In this document: positions 14,036-15,576 of the stretch, one piece after another
Layout: the number at the start of each line of letters is the position of its first letter
Position numbering within the stretch: position 1 is the first letter of the stretch
Origin: an uncultured Phascolarctobacterium sp.
Lineage (GTDB): Bacteria > Bacillota > Negativicutes > Acidaminococcales > Acidaminococcaceae
DNA: 15,576 nt
Reading direction: 5' to 3'
NCBI GenBank assembly: GCA_900553055.1
Contig: USBV01000020.1
Coordinates: 1 to 15,576, forward strand
The notes under the pieces: model-generated
The model's input: only the letters and a program-made list of their open reading frames with translations
What the model was told of the DNA's origin: nothing
Database searches by the model: none
Translations under genes and position numbers: made by a program

Positions 14036-15427
14036 TTACTTGCCCTGCAAGTAAGCGTCAATGGCTGCAGCAGCCTTCTTGCCAGCGCCCATGGCGCTGA
14101 TAACAGTTGCTGCACCGGTCACAATGTCGCCGCCGGCGAACACACCAGGGATAGAGGTTGCACCGTTCTCGTCGGCAACAATGTTGCCACGCTTGTTGAC
14201 CTCTAAATCCGGAGTAGTATCCTTGATGAGGGGGTTAGGACCTTGACCGATGGCCATAACCACCATATCAACGTCTAAAACGTACTCACTGCCGGGAATA
14301 GCCACAGGGCTACGGCGTCCGCTTGCGTCCGCCTCGCCCAGCTCCATCTTCACGCACTTGAGGCCACTTACCCAGCCCTTTTCGTTGCCTTCGATGGCTA
14401 CAGGGTTATTCAAGAGGCGCAGCTCAATACCCTCTTCCTTGGCATGGCCGATTTCCTCTTTACGTGCAGGCATTTCGTCCTCACCACGACGATAAACGAT
14501 GTACACTTTTTCTGCGCCCAAACGCTTCGCAGTGCGGGCAGCGTCCATGGCAACGTTGCCAGCGCCCACGATGGCAGCCTTCTTGCCAACATATACAGGT
14601 GTCGCTACACGCGGGAATTGGTATGCCTTCATAAGGTTTACACGAGTCAGGAACTCATTAGCGGAATAAACACCGTTCAGGTTTTCGCCTTCGATATGCA
14701 TAAAGTGGGGCAAGCCAGCACCAGTACCAACATAAACTGCACTGAATCCTTCCTCCTCCATTAATTCTTTAATGGTAAAGGTACGACCGATAATAGCATT
14801 CACAATGATGTTAACACCCAGCTTTTTCAAGCCGGCAATTTCGTGCTGCACAATTTCCTTGGGCAGACGGAATTGAGGAATGCCGTACATGAGCACGCCG
14901 CCAGCCGCATGCAGTGCTTCATACATGGTCACATCGTAGCCCATTTTAGCCAAATCACCAGCGCAGGTCAAGCCGCTAGGGCCACTGCCTACCACAGCAA
15001 CCTTTTTACCCTTGCGCTCTGCAGGAGCATCCACATCATTGTCCAAGCCATTTTCCCGGGCATAATCGGCCACAAAGCGCTCCAAGCGACCAATAGCCAC
15101 CGGCTCACCCTTAATGCCCAAAATGCACTTGCCCTCGCATTGGTTTTCCTGGGGGCAAACACGACCGCAGACAGCGGGCAGGGCGCTCTTGCGCTTCAAA
15201 ATCTTGTAAGCCTCAGCAAAATTCTCCTGAGCAACCTCATGGATGAATTTGGGAATTTCAATATTAACAGGGCAGCTACCCACGCAACGAGGCTTGGGAC
15301 AGTTCAGGCAACGCTGTGCCTCATCCACTGCCATTTCTTTAGTATAGCCCAGAGCTACCTCTTCAAAGTTTTTATTGCGAACATTGGCCGGTTGTTCCGG
15401 CATCGGGTTTCTCATTCCTCCACGCAT
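14036..15427 (-). CDS. nfnB: NfnB / GltA-type NADPH-binding flavoprotein subunit
   Basis: A 463-residue flavoprotein of the GltD/NfnB group. N-terminal cysteines CLNCPKPRCVGSC (Cys40, 43, 48, 52) and CGRVCPQENQCEGKC (Cys87, 91, 97, 101) hold two 4Fe-4S clusters. An FAD Rossmann loop GSGPSG lies at 147-152, and the NADPH-binding fold AAIVGAGNVAMDAAR near 284-298 is followed by YRRGEDEMPARKEE. With NfnA it forms the electron-bifurcating NADH-dependent ferredoxin:NADP+ oxidoreductase; database names such as 'NADPH-dependent glutamate synthase' are common for this protein, but the adjacent NfnA-type partner favours Nfn. The ATG at 15427 has GGAGG 9 nt upstream; an ATG at 15415 overlaps the nfnA stop as ATGA and a TTG at 15433 is also in frame, so the exact start is uncertain. 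Translation is coupled to nfnA. Confidence 0.92.
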   Translation of the reverse strand: MRGGMRNPMPEQPANVRNKNFEEVALGYTKEMAVDEAQRCLNCPKPRCVGSCPVNIEIPKFIHEVAQENFAEAYKILKRKSALPAVCGRVCPQENQCEGKCILGIKGEPVAIGRLERFVADYARENGLDNDVDAPAERKGKKVAVVGSGPSGLTCAGDLAKMGYDVTMYEALHAAGGVLMYGIPQFRLPKEIVQHEIAGLKKLGVNIIVNAIIGRTFTIKELMEEEGFSAVYVGTGAGLPHFMHIEGENLNGVYSANEFLTRVNLMKAYQFPRVATPVYVGKKAAIVGAGNVAMDAARTAKRLGAEKVYIVYRRGEDEMPARKEEIGHAKEEGIELRLLNNPVAIEGNEKGWVSGLKCVKMELGEADASGRRSPVAIPGSEYVLDVDMVVMAIGQGPNPLIKDTTPDLEVNKRGNIVADENGATSIPGVFAGGDIVTGAATVISAMGAGKKAAAAIDAYLQGK

Positions 15428-15576
15428 TTGCAATGACCTCCGCAGCTATATTCCAGGACCTCCTGGTCGTGATACATTCTTTGACGCATCATCAGGTTGG
15501 CAAAATCAACCTCATGGGCATCGAATTCAGGACCGTCAACACATGCGAACTTATTCTCGCCGCCCACCATAACGCG
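15412..15576 (-). CDS. nfnA: NfnA ferredoxin-NADP+ reductase subunit alpha, C-terminal part
   Basis: Only the last 54 codons are in the window; the gene continues past the right edge. The translated end contains MVGGENKFACVDGPEFDAHE then VDFANLMMRQRMYHDQE, characteristic of the C-terminus of the NfnA / sulfide dehydrogenase beta / dihydroorotate dehydrogenase electron-transfer family, where a Cys in this region helps bind the 2Fe-2S cluster. A short Cys-rich tail CGGHCKC follows. The reading frame ends with TGA inside the start region of nfnB, so the two subunits are made from one message. The pair is nfnA then nfnB on the minus strand. Confidence 0.88.
   Translation of the reverse strand, partial: RVMVGGENKFACVDGPEFDAHEVDFANLMMRQRMYHDQEVLEYSCGGHCKCVEE

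Noticed and set aside
14843..15436. A 197-codon open frame on the plus strand within nfnB
   Set aside because: It is antisense to a well-identified flavoprotein gene and has no ribosome site or recognisable content.

Overview
The window looks like an ordinary chromosomal segment of a low-to-middle GC anaerobic Firmicute. The protein set (short CstA, AGCS symporter, PduL phosphotransacylase, NfnAB, a CLECIGIG-type small protein next to a NapH-like iron-sulfur protein, LexA) suggests a gut member of the Negativicutes, perhaps Acidaminococcaceae. That placement is inference: no 16S or other marker with decisive resolution is present. I see no tRNA, rRNA, transposase, integrase, CRISPR array or phage gene. 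Genes lie in short units on both strands, most with a recognisable promoter and a hairpin terminator. Three terminators sit between convergent genes and can serve both.

Layout. 1-330: rpsO (S15) with a UUCG-loop terminator. 329-574 (-): a small Arc-type ribbon-helix-helix regulator, divergent from a 973-residue M16C metallopeptidase (770-3691). 3808-4755 (-): an SseB-like domain fused to a MacroD-type macro domain. 4976-5641 (-): lexA, with a good promoter and a candidate autoregulatory palindrome. 5925-7316 (-): a sodium:alanine/glycine symporter whose upstream region holds two nearly identical 17-bp repeats 33 bp apart. 7575-9653 (-): a two-gene unit, pduL then a secreted 494-residue protein I do not recognise. 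9839-10336 (+): a conserved-looking hypothetical. 10610-12208 (+): cstA, with a strong promoter and a 26-bp palindrome in its leader. 12344-13915 (+): a three-gene redox unit (44-residue CXXC membrane peptide, NapH-like polyferredoxin membrane protein, exported TlpA-type thioredoxin). 14036-15576 (-): nfnB and the 3' end of nfnA.

The metabolic genes fit an amino acid/organic acid fermenter. AGCS and CstA bring in amino acids, peptides or pyruvate. PduL interconverts acyl-CoA and acyl-phosphate. NfnAB balances ferredoxin, NADH and NADPH. The best candidate for an under-described system is the CXXC peptide / NapH-like / TlpA operon. It has the parts to carry electrons from cytosolic iron-sulfur carriers to thiols outside the membrane, with no CcdA or DsbD in sight. 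The regulatory DNA upstream of the two transporters is the next most interesting material.
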